A stretch of 64,000 nt of DNA from Wolbachia endosymbiont (group B) of Gerris lacustris (GTDB taxonomy: Bacteria > Pseudomonadota > Alphaproteobacteria > Rickettsiales > Anaplasmataceae): positions 124,001 through 188,000 of the forward strand of contig NZ_OZ034761.1 of assembly GCF_964028355.1 (NCBI RefSeq), read 5' to 3'. Shown here piece by piece: positions 1-7,695 of the stretch. The translations under genes and the position numbers were made by a program. Within the stretch, counting starts at the first letter, position 1. Each line of letters begins with the position of its first letter. The notes under the pieces were generated by a model, which saw only the letters and a program-made list of their open reading frames with translations, made no database searches and had not been told where the DNA came from.

Positions 1-943
1 AGAACTTGAAGCAAAGGTCTTAAGCACATATGCCAGTGGCATGGGATACAGAGATATAGCTTCACATGTTGAGGAAATATATGACCACAAAATATCAGCA
101 GCAGAGATATCTAGTATTACCGATAAACTGCTACCAGTAATCAATGAATGGCGCAGCCGCCCACTGCAATCAGTGTATCCAATAGTATTTATGGATGGCA
201 TGTTTTTTAAGGTCAAGGAGGACGGACATTGCATAAGTAAATGTATGTATAATATATTGGGCATAAATCAAAATGGCAGAAAAGAAGTATTAGGTTTTTA
301 TTTGGCTGAAAGTGAAGGAGCTAACTTCTGGTTGGGAGTACTAAATGACCTCAAAGAAAGAGGAGTAGAAGATATTCTAATTGCCTGTATTGATGGGCTA
401 AAAAGCTTTCCTACCGCTATAAATAGTGTATTTCCTAAAGCAGAAGTACAGCTATGCATAGTGCATCAGATAAGGAATTCACTGAAGTATGTATCTAGCA
501 AAGATGTAAAAGTTTTCATAAATGATTTGAAAAAAATATATCGTGCTTCAAGTAAAGAGATTGCTGAGAATTATTTGCTTGAGCTGGAAGAAAAATGGAG
601 TGAAAAATATCCCTTGGTTACAAAATCATGGCAAAACAATTGGGAAAATTTGTCTGGTTATTTTAAGTATTCTGGACCAGTTAGGAAGCTGATTTACACC
701 ACCAATCCAATTGAGGGATTGCATAGACAAATTAGGAAATTTACTAAAACTAAGGGCTCATTTACTAATACAAATGCCTTGTACAAAAGGTATATTGTGC
801 TATAAAAAAGGTAGAGCAAAAGTGGACTACAGCTTTGCCTAATTGGGCATTAACTATGTCTCAGCTTGACATTTTCTTTCCCAACAGACTGAAAATTGAG
901 TTGAACTAAAAATGCGGCTTGACACAGTTTATTTAACACTCCC
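1..943 (+). mobile_element. IS256-family insertion sequence, 3' portion (5' end lies outside the window)
   Basis: The element enters from the left edge in mid-transposase and ends at an inverted-repeat terminus (TTTAACACTCCC) at 943. The same terminus closes the copy ending at 62900 and, inverted, opens the copies at 15654 and 51249. Next to it lies an IS630 remnant whose sequence starts abruptly at 944, so this IS256 copy sits inside an older IS630 copy. The segment looks essentially identical to the matching part of the 60458-62900 element. Whether it carries the nested IS630 seen in that element cannot be told, because the 5' half is off the window. Confidence 0.93.
2..909 (+). pseudogene. 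IS256-family (mutator-type) transposase, frameshifted, 5' end outside the window
   Basis: DDE transposase that would move the IS256 element. The three acidic regions are visible as VFMDGMFF, ACIDGLKSFP and TTNPIEGLHRQIRK. The main frame stops at 803-805, but the expected C-terminal segment (YCAIKKVEQKW ... LDIFFPNRLKIELN) continues in another frame to a stop at 907-909. One extra A in the AAAA run at 785-788 would join the frames and give the normal family spacing between ALYK and the QKW motif. Copies at 15688, 51249 and 62762 carry the same run, so the lesion predates their spread. The protein is either inactive or needs frameshifting. Confidence 0.88.
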
Positions 944-1165
944 AAAAATATCGAAATTATATACCTACCACCATACTCACCTGACCTCAATCCTGTTGAG
1001 AGGTTTTGGTTATATATAAAACAGAACATTTTGCGCAATAAAATCTACGATACAATTGTTCTGCTTGAGAGCGCTTTGTGTAAATTTATTACCTCTCTTT
1101 CCCCTTCCACGGTTAAACAACTCTGCAATGCTTCTTATTTGGTTCATTAATAATGAGAGTTGGTA
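944..1165 (+). mobile_element. IS630-family remnant (3' end only)
   Basis: It encodes the last part of the IS630 transposase: the PPYSPDLNPVERFW motif with the third catalytic acidic residue, then the tail ending in NASYLVH. The usual terminus (TAATGAGAGTTGGTA) ends at 1165. The sequence matches the 3' end of the full copies in this window. The left side is cut by the IS256 element ending at 943, whose insertion explains the truncation. It is a dead fragment whose right end abuts phage capsid sequence. Confidence 0.9.
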
Positions 1166-1217
1166 TAAGAAGAGGTAAAGCATTCTTCTGCCTCACACCG
1201 CTTTATATTTGCTCTAC

Positions 1218-2221
1218 CTATGTTGCAACGATCTTGACTAGTATTGCTGGACGGTGGCACATTGGCAGAGGGTTTGACTGCGTATGCAAATCAGTCCCTC
1301 TATCAAATCTTCTTGGCTCTTGTTTTGCATATAGTGGCTGTCCAAGAGTATTTACTGTCTCATTAAAGTCTGCTGGTGCAAAATATGTTGTAAATGTGCT
1401 TGCTGTTCCTACTGGAAAACAGTGCCCCGTATCCCTTTCTATAAATCTTCTCACGGTTCCTTCAGGATCAGTTGCTTGTCCTCTATATTCCTCAAGCGTT
1501 ATTCCACAGAACGTAAATCCTGACCTCATATCATTTCTTAGCGCTGCTCCTTCTTGCCATCTCTCATATGCTTCTTTCACTTTAGTATGAGAAGTAAGTG
1601 CATCAAAAACTCAGGGCTTACTAAAGCATGAATTCCTGTCATATATTCACCACTTAGATTATCTTCTATGTGCCTCAATACTTCCAGACACTTACGCTTG
1701 ACATCTGTTGTTGCTGTTCCCAGTGCAAAATTTACTACTTTTGGTGTTATTTCAAATTCGTTGTACAAATTTAATAATTCTGACCCATCAGCATCTAAAA
1801 TTATTCCTTTCAGCGCTCCCATACGCAAATGCTCCAACGTTATTGCATGTTTATTTCTCATTAGCTGCAAATGGTCAGTTATTACATCTGCCAGCGCTTT
1901 AAGTTCACTTTCTGATCCAAATGCTCTTATTCCCTGTACTTCTTCTGGTAACACTACATCATCATGTGGAATATGTGGAATCGTAAATGTTCTTACCTTT
2001 CTTTTTCCTCTTTTTCCTACTGTTGCTGGTGCTCCGGGTACTTGCGTTGGTAGTAAACTTAATACTCCATTTTGCTCTTCTATGGTAATATGTCTAAATC
2101 TTACTGACCTACTTGGAAATAAATTTAAATTTTCAACCCGTCCATAATTTATCGGCAATATATTCATCGCATTAGTTAGTGCCGTCATACTAAATGCTGT
2201 ATTTGTAAATGGATTTTGCAT
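1218..2221 (-). pseudogene. WO phage major capsid protein (lambda gpE-like), frameshifted
   Basis: Major head protein of the WO virion, related to the lambda gpE / HK97-fold family. The ATG at 2221 follows a purine-rich site (AAAGGGGGAAAAG) and begins MQNPFTNTAFSMTALTNA. The first frame runs to about 1577, where it diverges after VSPEF into a short nonsense tail. The family-like continuation (DALTSHTKVKEAYERWQEGAALRNDM and onward) resumes in another frame and ends at 1218 with ILVKIVAT. One extra T on the coding strand (an A in the AAAAA run near 1607, plus strand) would restore about 334 codons. Decoration protein lies just upstream, as in lambda-like head modules. A sequencing error in a homopolymer is possible, but other genes here are also broken. 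Confidence 0.85.
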
Positions 2222-2264
2222 TTTTTCTTTTCCCCCTTTGTGTTTTTTATTGTTTAATATAGCT

Positions 2265-2636
2265 TTAGACTGCTTTACGGATAATGATCCCTCGTGTTTC
2301 AAGTTGCTTTATTGCTGCATTTTTCTGCTCTTCAGTGATATTTGCTGGCCATACAACTGCATGATCTGCTAGCATTGCACCGCGAGCAATAATTACTCCT
2401 TTAGCATTTTCCTTTGCGTTTACATCACTTGAAATTACTCCTATTGCCGTTTGTGTGCCATCGGTTGCTGTTAGATTTAAGACCCTAATAAAACCATCTT
2501 CAGTCTTTTTAGCAACTACTGCACCAAGCTTGAGATTCTGTCCTTTGGCAACAGTTATTTGATCTCGTGAATATAAATTTGATGCTTCATATTTTAGAAG
2601 ATCACCAAGGTTATTTTGTTCTGTTATACTACTCAT
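2265..2636 (-). CDS. Head decoration protein D (lambda gpD / HDPD family)
   Basis: Small protein of 123 aa that stabilises the filled capsid shell in lambda-like phages. It shows the family pattern: an N-terminal arm (YEASNLYSRDQ), a GQNLKLGAVVAKK strand, a middle region with TAIGVISSDVNA, and a C-terminal VIIARGAMLADHAVVWP segment. The ATG at 2636 has an AGGAG site a few bases upstream and overlaps the end of the protease remnant by 8 nt, so the two were probably translationally coupled. It is the only intact gene left in this head module, between a truncated protease and a frameshifted capsid gene. Confidence 0.88.
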   Translation of the reverse strand: MSSITEQNNLGDLLKYEASNLYSRDQITVAKGQNLKLGAVVAKKTEDGFIRVLNLTATDGTQTAIGVISSDVNAKENAKGVIIARGAMLADHAVVWPANITEEQKNAAIKQLETRGIIIRKAV

Positions 2637-2880
2637 TTTGCTTTTCTCCTTTTGTTATATATTTTAAATGCCTACGACTTTTCGCTACCTGCATCATCAA
2701 CTCTTCTCCTGAATTCTGTGGTATTGTACTTATTATCTCTGTCTTCTTTGTTCTTTCTGCAAGTAATTCCATTAAAACCTCCCTTGCTTGCTCAACACTT
2801 ACACCCTGCTCAATAAATTCTCCTATTTTCTCTGGCATCTTTGATATATTACATAAACATATACTACTTCTGATCGACTC
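2629..2880 (-). pseudogene. Prohead protease (gpC-like, S49 family), C-terminal stub
   Basis: Only the last 70-80 codons remain, with the text MPEKIGEFIEQGVSVEQAREVLMEL and the tail KYITKGEKQNE. This resembles the C-terminal scaffold-like end of phage S49 prohead proteases, which lie between portal and decoration genes. The catalytic domain is missing. Upstream, the sequence passes directly into portal coding sequence in another frame, so an internal deletion has joined the two genes at about 2855-2885. Assignment rests on gene order and the terminal motif. Confidence 0.6.
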
Positions 2881-3038
2881 TTAAATCCATTTCTTACTGC
2901 CATTTGCTGTGCTTGCTGATCTTTTAGCGGATCGACCCAATCAAATCCCTGTGGTATCCATTTTACTTCTTTTTTTGCTCCTTCTTTTCCCTTTGTCCAT
3001 TCTTCACCTATGTCTAGTTCTCCAGAAAGTAGTGCTAA
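2823..3038 (-). pseudogene. Phage portal protein (lambda gpB-like), C-terminal stub
   Basis: About 55 codons survive with the motif VKWIPQGFDWVDPLKDQQA followed by QQMAVRNGFKSRSEV, typical of the C-terminal part of lambda-type portal proteins. The 5' side stops at the end of an IS630 copy (3039). The 3' side runs out of family sequence after SEVV and continues into what was the protease gene. Both ends are therefore broken, and the portal cannot be made from this locus. Confidence 0.75.
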
Positions 3039-4142
3039 TACCAACTCTCATTATTAATGAACCAAATAAGAAGCATTGCAGAGTTGTTTAACCGTGGAAG
3101 GGGAAAGAGAGGTAATAAATTTACACAAAGCGCTCTCAAGCAGAACAATTGTATCGTAGATTTTATTGCGCAAAATGTTCTGTTTTATATATAACCAAAA
3201 CCTCTCAACAGGATTGAGGTCAGGTGAGTATGGTGGTAGGTATATAATTTCGATATTTTTAGGTATCTTTAAACTTTTTGACTTATGCCAACTAGCGCAA
3301 TCCATCACGAGAAAAGCCTTTCGTATTCCTAAATATTGCGACATCTGTTCAAGGAATATATTTATACAAGCAGTGTTGACGTTTGGTGCAAATAAGCTAA
3401 AATTCTCTCCATTTCTGGGATTAACTGCACTATAGAGATAAAAATTTTCCCTACCTAATTTTACCTTAACCTGTGTCCTACTGCCTTTTTTAAACCACCC
3501 ATGTCCAACTTTTGAATGTGTACCAAACCGTGATTCATCGAAGAAAAATAGCTCTTTTTCAGAATGCATGACAATAGTTTCATTGAGGTTTTTTTTTTAA
3601 ACTCCTCTTGCTTATTTTTATCCTGTCCACTATGAACTGGTCTTGGTGTGATATATGAGAATTTCATTCTTTGCATATTACGATGTATTGTGGATTTGCT
3701 GATATTCAAACCAAATCTTTCTTGGATTCTTATTCTCATTTCTCTAATAGTAATATTGGGGTTTTCCTCTATCCACACCTCAATTTGTTCAAGTTGACTT
3801 TGGTTCAATATAGTTTTTCTACGGCATTGAGGTGGAGAAAATAATTTTTCTTCTCTTCCAAATTTTATGTGCTTTATCCATGTAGTAATTGCCTTTCTCG
3901 AAATGCAACATATTTTTGCTACAGCTGTTATACTGTGCTTTTTTGCTGCAATTACAGCATTTAGTTTTTTTGCAACATACGCATTATTTCTTACTTTCTT
4001 CAGCATCTCTTTTGCTGATTCCACCACTTTTTCATCCAATAATTTTGATCTTAATGCCATCTAAACCTCGCTGTTTTACTTACTCCAGTATGGCTTTTTT
4101 TCCATTATTGTCTATTCGTTGCTTGTATAGCGGGAATTGGTA
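3039..4142 (-). mobile_element. IS630-family insertion sequence, copy with an A10 slippage tract
   Basis: Complete element of 1104 bp bounded by TACCAACTCTCATTAT and, at the other end, GCGGGAATTGGTA, which are imperfect inverted repeats. It is one base longer than the other complete copies (16667, 51815, 58099, 60785) because the A tract between its two reading frames has ten A instead of nine. The flanks are different phage genes: portal on the left and terminase N-terminus on the right. The terminase body and portal N-terminus that should lie between them are gone. This is not a simple insertion. Confidence 0.93.
3054..4060 (-). CDS. IS630-family transposase, two overlapping frames
   Basis: The upstream frame (4060 to 3461) carries helix-turn-helix DNA-binding segments (KHSITAVAKICCISRKAITTWIKH and SKSTIHRNMQRM). 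The downstream frame (about 3590 to 3054) carries the DDE catalytic core: DESRFGTHS, VMDCASWHKS and SPDLNPVERFW. They meet at a run of ten A, where a -1 shift joins them. In the sister copies the run is nine A. The upstream frame here runs past the join into about 44 nonsense residues. There is also a Cys in place of Arg in the FSPPQxRRKT motif compared with other copies. Activity depends on slippage. Confidence 0.85.
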
Positions 4143-4216
4143 TCATTTGCCCACTCTGATACTTTAAGCTGGGGATCTGGCTTTAATCCTGAACAAAAAC
4201 TGGCACTGTAGATCAT
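4143..4216 (-). pseudogene. Terminase large subunit (TerL, gpA-like), N-terminal stub
   Basis: The ATG at 4216 opens 24 codons reading MIYSASFCSGLKPDPQLKVS then EWAN before the IS630 boundary. The LKPDP..KVSEWAN text matches the start of gpA-type large terminase subunits. The stop codon of the ankyrin gene overlaps this start (TAATG), so the pair was translationally coupled. The ATPase and nuclease domains are absent and are probably lost with the portal 5' part across the IS630 copy. Confidence 0.7.
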
Positions 4217-5724
4217 TATGCTCCACTCAAACAACTGTTGTGTAAACTTTCTACTTCAACACTATCAATTTCTGATCTAACACTTTCTGTGCCTCTTTGC
4301 CCTTCTAATTCCATAAGCATCTTTTTCTGAAATTCCTTTTCTATATACCTTTTGCTCATCTCACTTATCATTATTGCTATAACAAGCGCAAATACCCCTG
4401 TTATTGTTGCAAAAATGATTGCACTGCTTATTGTTGTTGTTATCAACCCTATATATACTGCTACTGCTATTGCGCTGACTGTAGTATAGATGCAGATAAT
4501 ATTATTATGTTTTTTCATCCTTTTATCTGCTATTTCTCTCTGTGCTATATATTTATTATGAAGGGTTGGAAAATTAACAACGGTATCTCTGCAGAGTAAC
4601 GCTCCATTTTTTTCATTAAATAAAACTTTAAGTAATTCTAAATTATTTGACTTGATTGCTAAGTGCAAAACAGGTGTATAGTTTGCTCCTTTTTTCAGCA
4701 ATAACTTTACTACATGTAAATGCCCTTTTTCTGCAGCAAGGTAGATTGGAGAGTGACCTTTATTATTTAAAATATTAATATCGATTTCTTCTTTTAAAAT
4801 TGTATCTACAAGTTCAATGTCTCCCGTTTGTATAGCTAAATGGAGTAGACTATTCTTTTCAGAACCATATTTATTACTCATCAAAGCCTTCTTTATCTCA
4901 GGCTTAGCGTAATCAAATGGTGTCTTGCCGCTATCGTCTTTTACCAGAGGGTCTATATCTTCTCGTGTTAGTAAAACCTCTATTGTTTTAAGTCTTTCAG
5001 CGTAATGTAGTGGTGTTTTATTTTCGTAGTCTTGCAAATTGACTTGAGCATTAGGCTCCTTTATTAAGCATTTGAGGATATCAAGACATAAGTCTCTTTC
5101 ATCATAATTAGTATTACTTACAGCTATATGAACAGGTGACAATTTCATCGAGTTTTGTCCTACACGTGCGCTATTTACATCTGCTCCTAGCTCCAGTAAT
5201 AACTTTACTATCTCCAACTTTTTGTTATTAACTGCATAGTGCATCGGTGTCTGATTTCGTGCATCAAAAACCTCGATTTCAGCATTTCCTTCTTCCACTA
5301 AAATTTTGACAATATTTTCATGTCCTATGCCTGCTGCTAGATGTAATGGAGTATGATGCAAAGCATTTCGTGCATTAACGTCAATACCTTTTCTGATCAA
5401 ATATCTCACTGCATTAACTTCACCTATCATTGCAGCCAAATGAAGTAAGCTATCTTGTTCTGACCCGTATTTGTTATTAATTAGCGCTTGTAATATTTCT
5501 GCTTTTTTCCCTTCTTTAGCATAGTCAAGAGATGTTTTACCATCATTATCTTCTACGAAAGGATTAATGTTCTTCTTCGTGAGTAGCAGATCTACCATGC
5601 TTAATTCGTCAAATTCTATAGCGCAATGTAGTGGGGTTTTTCCATTTAATCCTCTAACATTAACATCTAATCCAGGTTGATTGATGAGGCACTTTATTAA
5701 CTCCAAACTTAAGTTATCAGCCAT
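4216..5724 (-). CDS. Ankyrin-repeat protein with two C-terminal membrane segments
   Basis: 502 aa. Residues about 1-390 are ankyrin repeats with recurrent TPLHxAxxxGxxxxVxxLL text. Some repeats are grouped in blocks that restart with KYGSEQDSLLHLA and KYGSEKNSLLHLA, so part of the array was duplicated. A basic stretch (KRMKKHNN) precedes two hydrophobic segments at about 405-450 (IICIYTTVSAIAVAVYIGL and SAIIFATITGVFALVIAIM), then a charged tail. It lies between terminase small- and large-subunit genes, 19 nt after the former and overlapping the latter. An ankyrin gene at this place is known in WO phages. Function is unknown; it could be host-directed or a membrane-linked phage factor. Confidence 0.9.
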   Translation of the reverse strand: MADNLSLELIKCLINQPGLDVNVRGLNGKTPLHCAIEFDELSMVDLLLTKKNINPFVEDNDGKTSLDYAKEGKKAEILQALINNKYGSEQDSLLHLAAMIGEVNAVRYLIRKGIDVNARNALHHTPLHLAAGIGHENIVKILVEEGNAEIEVFDARNQTPMHYAVNNKKLEIVKLLLELGADVNSARVGQNSMKLSPVHIAVSNTNYDERDLCLDILKCLIKEPNAQVNLQDYENKTPLHYAERLKTIEVLLTREDIDPLVKDDSGKTPFDYAKPEIKKALMSNKYGSEKNSLLHLAIQTGDIELVDTILKEEIDINILNNKGHSPIYLAAEKGHLHVVKLLLKKGANYTPVLHLAIKSNNLELLKVLFNEKNGALLCRDTVVNFPTLHNKYIAQREIADKRMKKHNNIICIYTTVSAIAVAVYIGLITTTISSAIIFATITGVFALVIAIMISEMSKRYIEKEFQKKMLMELEGQRGTESVRSEIDSVEVESLHNSCLSGA

Positions 5725-5743
5725 TTTATATTCAAAATCTTTT

Positions 5744-6214
5744 TTATATTTGAAATTTAGTATTAGATAATTCTTGTAATGAGTTTGTAATCTCTTCAGT
5801 TAGTGCCATATGAATCTTTTCAGTGTCACTCAGTGATGCAAGTAGTGCTGAAACTCTATTTGGAATATTAAGCAAATTATTACGGATAACTCTTGCTACG
5901 TTAAATGCTTCAGTTTTTACCTCTTCAATTGACACAAATTTGCCTATTTCAGCTTTCACTTTAGCTTCCAAAAGTTTACCACGCTCCATTTCATTTTTTA
6001 TTCGCGTTTTTAGCAACATCGTGGAAAGTTTTTCTCCGCGCTCTTTTCTTCTGAGTGGTTGACTTGGATCTCTTATTGCTGCTACCGCTTCATTTGCTCG
6101 TTCTCGGTCAATGAGCCCATCTTTGAGTTCAACAATTCCTTTCTTTACCAAAGAACAGACATATTGCCTCGAAAACCCTTTTTCCCTTGCCCACTCTGCT
6201 TGCGTAATTCTCAC
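5744..6214 (-). CDS. Probable terminase small subunit (Nu1-like DNA-packaging protein)
   Basis: 156 aa from a GTG start at 6214, chosen because AGGAG lies 7 nt upstream. The N-terminus (MRITQAEWAREKGFSRQYVC then SLVKKGIVEL) reads as a winged helix-turn-helix with excisionase/Nu1-like recognition. Residues about 60-110 are charged and helical, and the C-terminal half (NVARVIRNNLLNIPNRVSALLA) resembles the oligomerisation part of Nu1-type proteins. Position directly before the ankyrin gene and the TerL stub supports a packaging role in site recognition. Inferred from layout and motif only. Confidence 0.65.
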   Translation of the reverse strand: MRITQAEWAREKGFSRQYVCSLVKKGIVELKDGLIDRERANEAVAAIRDPSQPLRRKERGEKLSTMLLKTRIKNEMERGKLLEAKVKAEIGKFVSIEEVKTEAFNVARVIRNNLLNIPNRVSALLASLSDTEKIHMALTEEITNSLQELSNTKFQI

Positions 6215-6230
6215 CTTTTTTTCTCCTTTT

Positions 6231-6344
6231 TTAGCACTGCTCAGCTATAATTTCGTAAGTAGTTAACATTTGAAATATGTCTAACGCTAAAGAAGGCCCG
6301 AGGTCAGGACCACCAAACCCGCCAGTATGGCCGGAAGGACCCAC
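6231..6344 (-). CDS. Glycine-rich micro-ORF between resolvase and terminase genes
   Basis: 37 codons from GTG at 6344, starting 3 nt after the resolvase stop, in the same frame, and ending 16 nt before the terminase small-subunit start. The product begins VGPSGHTGGFGGPDLGPSLA and ends YEIIAEQC. The DNA is distinctly GC-rich (about 60% by eye over 6290-6345) against AT-rich surroundings. It may be a real small gene, or the read-through tail of the resolvase if the TAG at 6348-6350 is a recent mutation. No clear ribosome-binding site is visible. Confidence 0.3.
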   Translation of the reverse strand: MGPSGHTGGFGGPDLGPSLALDIFQMLTTYEIIAEQC

Positions 6345-6347
6345 CTT

Positions 6348-6818
6348 CTATGGTATTTTTAATATATTAAAATCTTTGCTAAAATTCATAACATAGAACA
6401 TTAAAGCTAAAGAGTCCGCTTCATTATCATCCATTGGACAAAAACCCTTTTCCTGTACTGCCTCAATGACATCAGCTTTACTTGCATTACCCTTGCCAGT
6501 TATAAAACGTTTAATAGTCTTAACCGAAACACCTTGATAGGAAATATTGCTTTCCTCACACCAAGCAGAAAGGTGTGCTAAAAACCCTCCATAGATATGT
6601 GCAGCATCAGTTCCTAGATGTCTTCTCACTTCTTCAAAGTACACAACTTCAATACCTGGAAATTTATACTTAAGTGCATTAAGCCAATTACGAAAGTTTA
6701 AAAACTGCACTCCATCACCACTAAACCTGCTAACATGAAAACTCTTACTTCCACTTTGTACTATTCCATCATGTAAAATAGTCCAACCAGTTTGTTTACC
6801 AAGATCTAGTGTAAGCAT
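6348..6818 (-). CDS. RuvC-like Holliday-junction resolvase (RNase H fold)
   Basis: 156 aa from ATG at 6818. The protein opens MLTLDLGKQTGWTI, the first acidic strand of RuvC-type nucleases. It continues with VVYFEEVRRH (second acidic residue), SVKTIKRFITGKGNASKADV and a closing DDNEADSLALM that supplies the last acidic pair. This would resolve or trim branched phage DNA before packaging. An ATG at 6842 is also in frame but overlaps the TATA block of the promoter-like motif. The 6818 start places the gene 23 nt from that block, with AAAGGGG just upstream, so I prefer it. It is the first gene of a minus-strand run continuing into the terminase genes. Confidence 0.85.
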   Translation of the reverse strand: MLTLDLGKQTGWTILHDGIVQSGSKSFHVSRFSGDGVQFLNFRNWLNALKYKFPGIEVVYFEEVRRHLGTDAAHIYGGFLAHLSAWCEESNISYQGVSVKTIKRFITGKGNASKADVIEAVQEKGFCPMDDNEADSLALMFYVMNFSKDFNILKIP

Positions 6819-6841
6819 TCCCCTTTCAATCGCCAGGTACA

Positions 6842-6874
6842 TATATATACAAGATTTGAAAAAATTACGTCCAA
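6842..6874 (-). promoter_or_regulatory. WO promoter-like motif, resolvase gene
   Basis: On the minus strand: TTGGAC (6874-6869), 19 nt, then TATATATA (6849-6842). Between them are a T tract and TCTTG. This is one of six such sites with identical spacing in the window. The ATG at 6818 is 23 nt downstream. Confidence 0.7.
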
Positions 6875-6904
6875 AAAATCTTTAATTTTCGAAATTTAAC
6901 AACT

Positions 6905-7010
6905 AAAAACTAACATGAAAACTCTTTTACAGCAGTTTGTTTGCCAAATCTTTCAATTGCCGAGTACATATATATACAAGATTTGGAAAATTTTCGTCCA
7001 AAAAATCTTC
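6905..7010 (-). repeat. Degenerate second copy of the resolvase 5' end and promoter
   Basis: Plus-strand words from the resolvase 5' region (CTAACATGAAAACTCTT, CAGTTTGTTTGCCAA, TTTCAAT, GTACATATATATACAAG) recur here in the same order with internal deletions. They are followed by a second TTGGAC-N19-TATATATA motif. It looks like a partial tandem duplication of the gene start that decayed, leaving a second promoter-like site upstream of the real one. Confidence 0.65.
6969..7001 (-). promoter_or_regulatory. WO promoter-like motif, upstream duplicate
   Basis: Minus strand TTGGAC (7001-6996), 19 nt, TATATATA (6976-6969), with the same TCTTG before the TATA block. It lies 127 bp upstream of the first site in the decayed duplicate of the resolvase 5' end. 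It could be a second start point for the same transcript or a relic. Confidence 0.55.
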
Positions 7011-7189
7011 AATTTTTGAAAAATTTTTTATAATTCTTGAATTTGAAAACCTTACTTATCCTAAACATGATTTTTCTACTTCTAGAGGTTTTTTATTATT
7101 CTACTTTTATATTTTATATGTTTTTATATATGTGTATATTTTTATATATGTATTATATATATATATTATATATAAGGGTTTCAGGAAGC

Positions 7190-7345
7190 TAGAATCCTCC
7201 ATATTGGCGGACTTCAGATATGCCGTTCCTAGGAACGGTTTTAGGAACGCATGGTGGAAACCCTCCATACAGGCTAGTTCTAGATTCCTGATTCCTAATT
7301 CCTGATTTAGGAAGCCAGTAATTAGGAACGGAACTTAAGGTCATA
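7190..7345. repeat. Cluster of short TTCCT/AGGAA inverted and direct repeats
   Basis: Words such as AGGAACG, TTCCTAGGAACG, TTCCTGATTCCTAATTCCTGA and AGGAAGCC recur many times within 150 bp, in both orientations. GTTCCTAGGAAC is a perfect 12-bp palindrome. The arrangement resembles iteron or operator clusters, but no known protein site can be named. Confidence 0.5.
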
Positions 7346-7548
7346 GAGAGTATATTTTTCCTCTTAAAAATTGAAGCTATTCTTTTAATAGCGAAATCCA
7401 CATTTTTAGCTCTTTAGGTGATATTGAATTTCAAAATATGAAATTCTTATATGTTTTTAATATAACTTTAGGAAGCCTGAGCTACCCATTCTTAAAAATA
7501 TTGAAATCCATTCAAAATAGGTTCCAAAAACCTGAACTGTATTATTTT

Positions 7549-7620
7549 AAATTGCATCAGTATTATTCTCAAAAAAAAACAATAGAATATCAATAGATTA
7601 AAAATTGCATCAGTATTATT
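7549..7620. repeat. Direct repeat pair upstream of the sigma-like gene
   Basis: AAATTGCATCAGTATTATT occurs at 7549-7567 and again at 7602-7620, 53 bp apart start to start (about five helical turns). Both lie within 150 bp of the start of the gene at 7696. They could be a paired binding site for a regulator of that gene. Confidence 0.55.
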
Positions 7621-7695
7621 TATTTTTGCTCCTGTCCTACATAAGGGCATTAATAACTTCCATCCTTAAAGCATTAATTTGTTTTAGGGAAAACC

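Larger units (their letters stand above)
7011..7695. other. Non-coding, repeat-rich intergenic region between divergent phage modules
   Basis: No convincing gene lies in these 685 bases. From 7118 to 7171 there is an almost pure A/T stretch of TATATA-type sequence. From about 7175 to 7345 there are many TTCCTRA/TYAGGAA words in both orientations, including the palindrome GTTCCTAGGAAC near 7226. From 7549 a 19-bp direct repeat is present twice. The region separates the minus-strand packaging genes from the plus-strand replication genes, a plausible place for control sites or a replication origin. That role is inference. Confidence 0.6.

Noticed and set aside
850..1038. Minus-strand reading frame across the IS256/IS630 joint
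   Set aside because: It is the antisense of known transposase sequence. The same antisense frame appears in every IS630 copy.
6277..6393. Plus-strand reading frame with proline-rich start MSNAKEGPRSGPPNPPV
   Set aside because: No ribosome-binding site, antisense to the resolvase end. The minus-strand frame fits the operon better.
6937..7305. Plus-strand 122-codon frame
   Set aside because: It runs through AT repeats and the decayed resolvase duplicate. The composition is that of repeat DNA.
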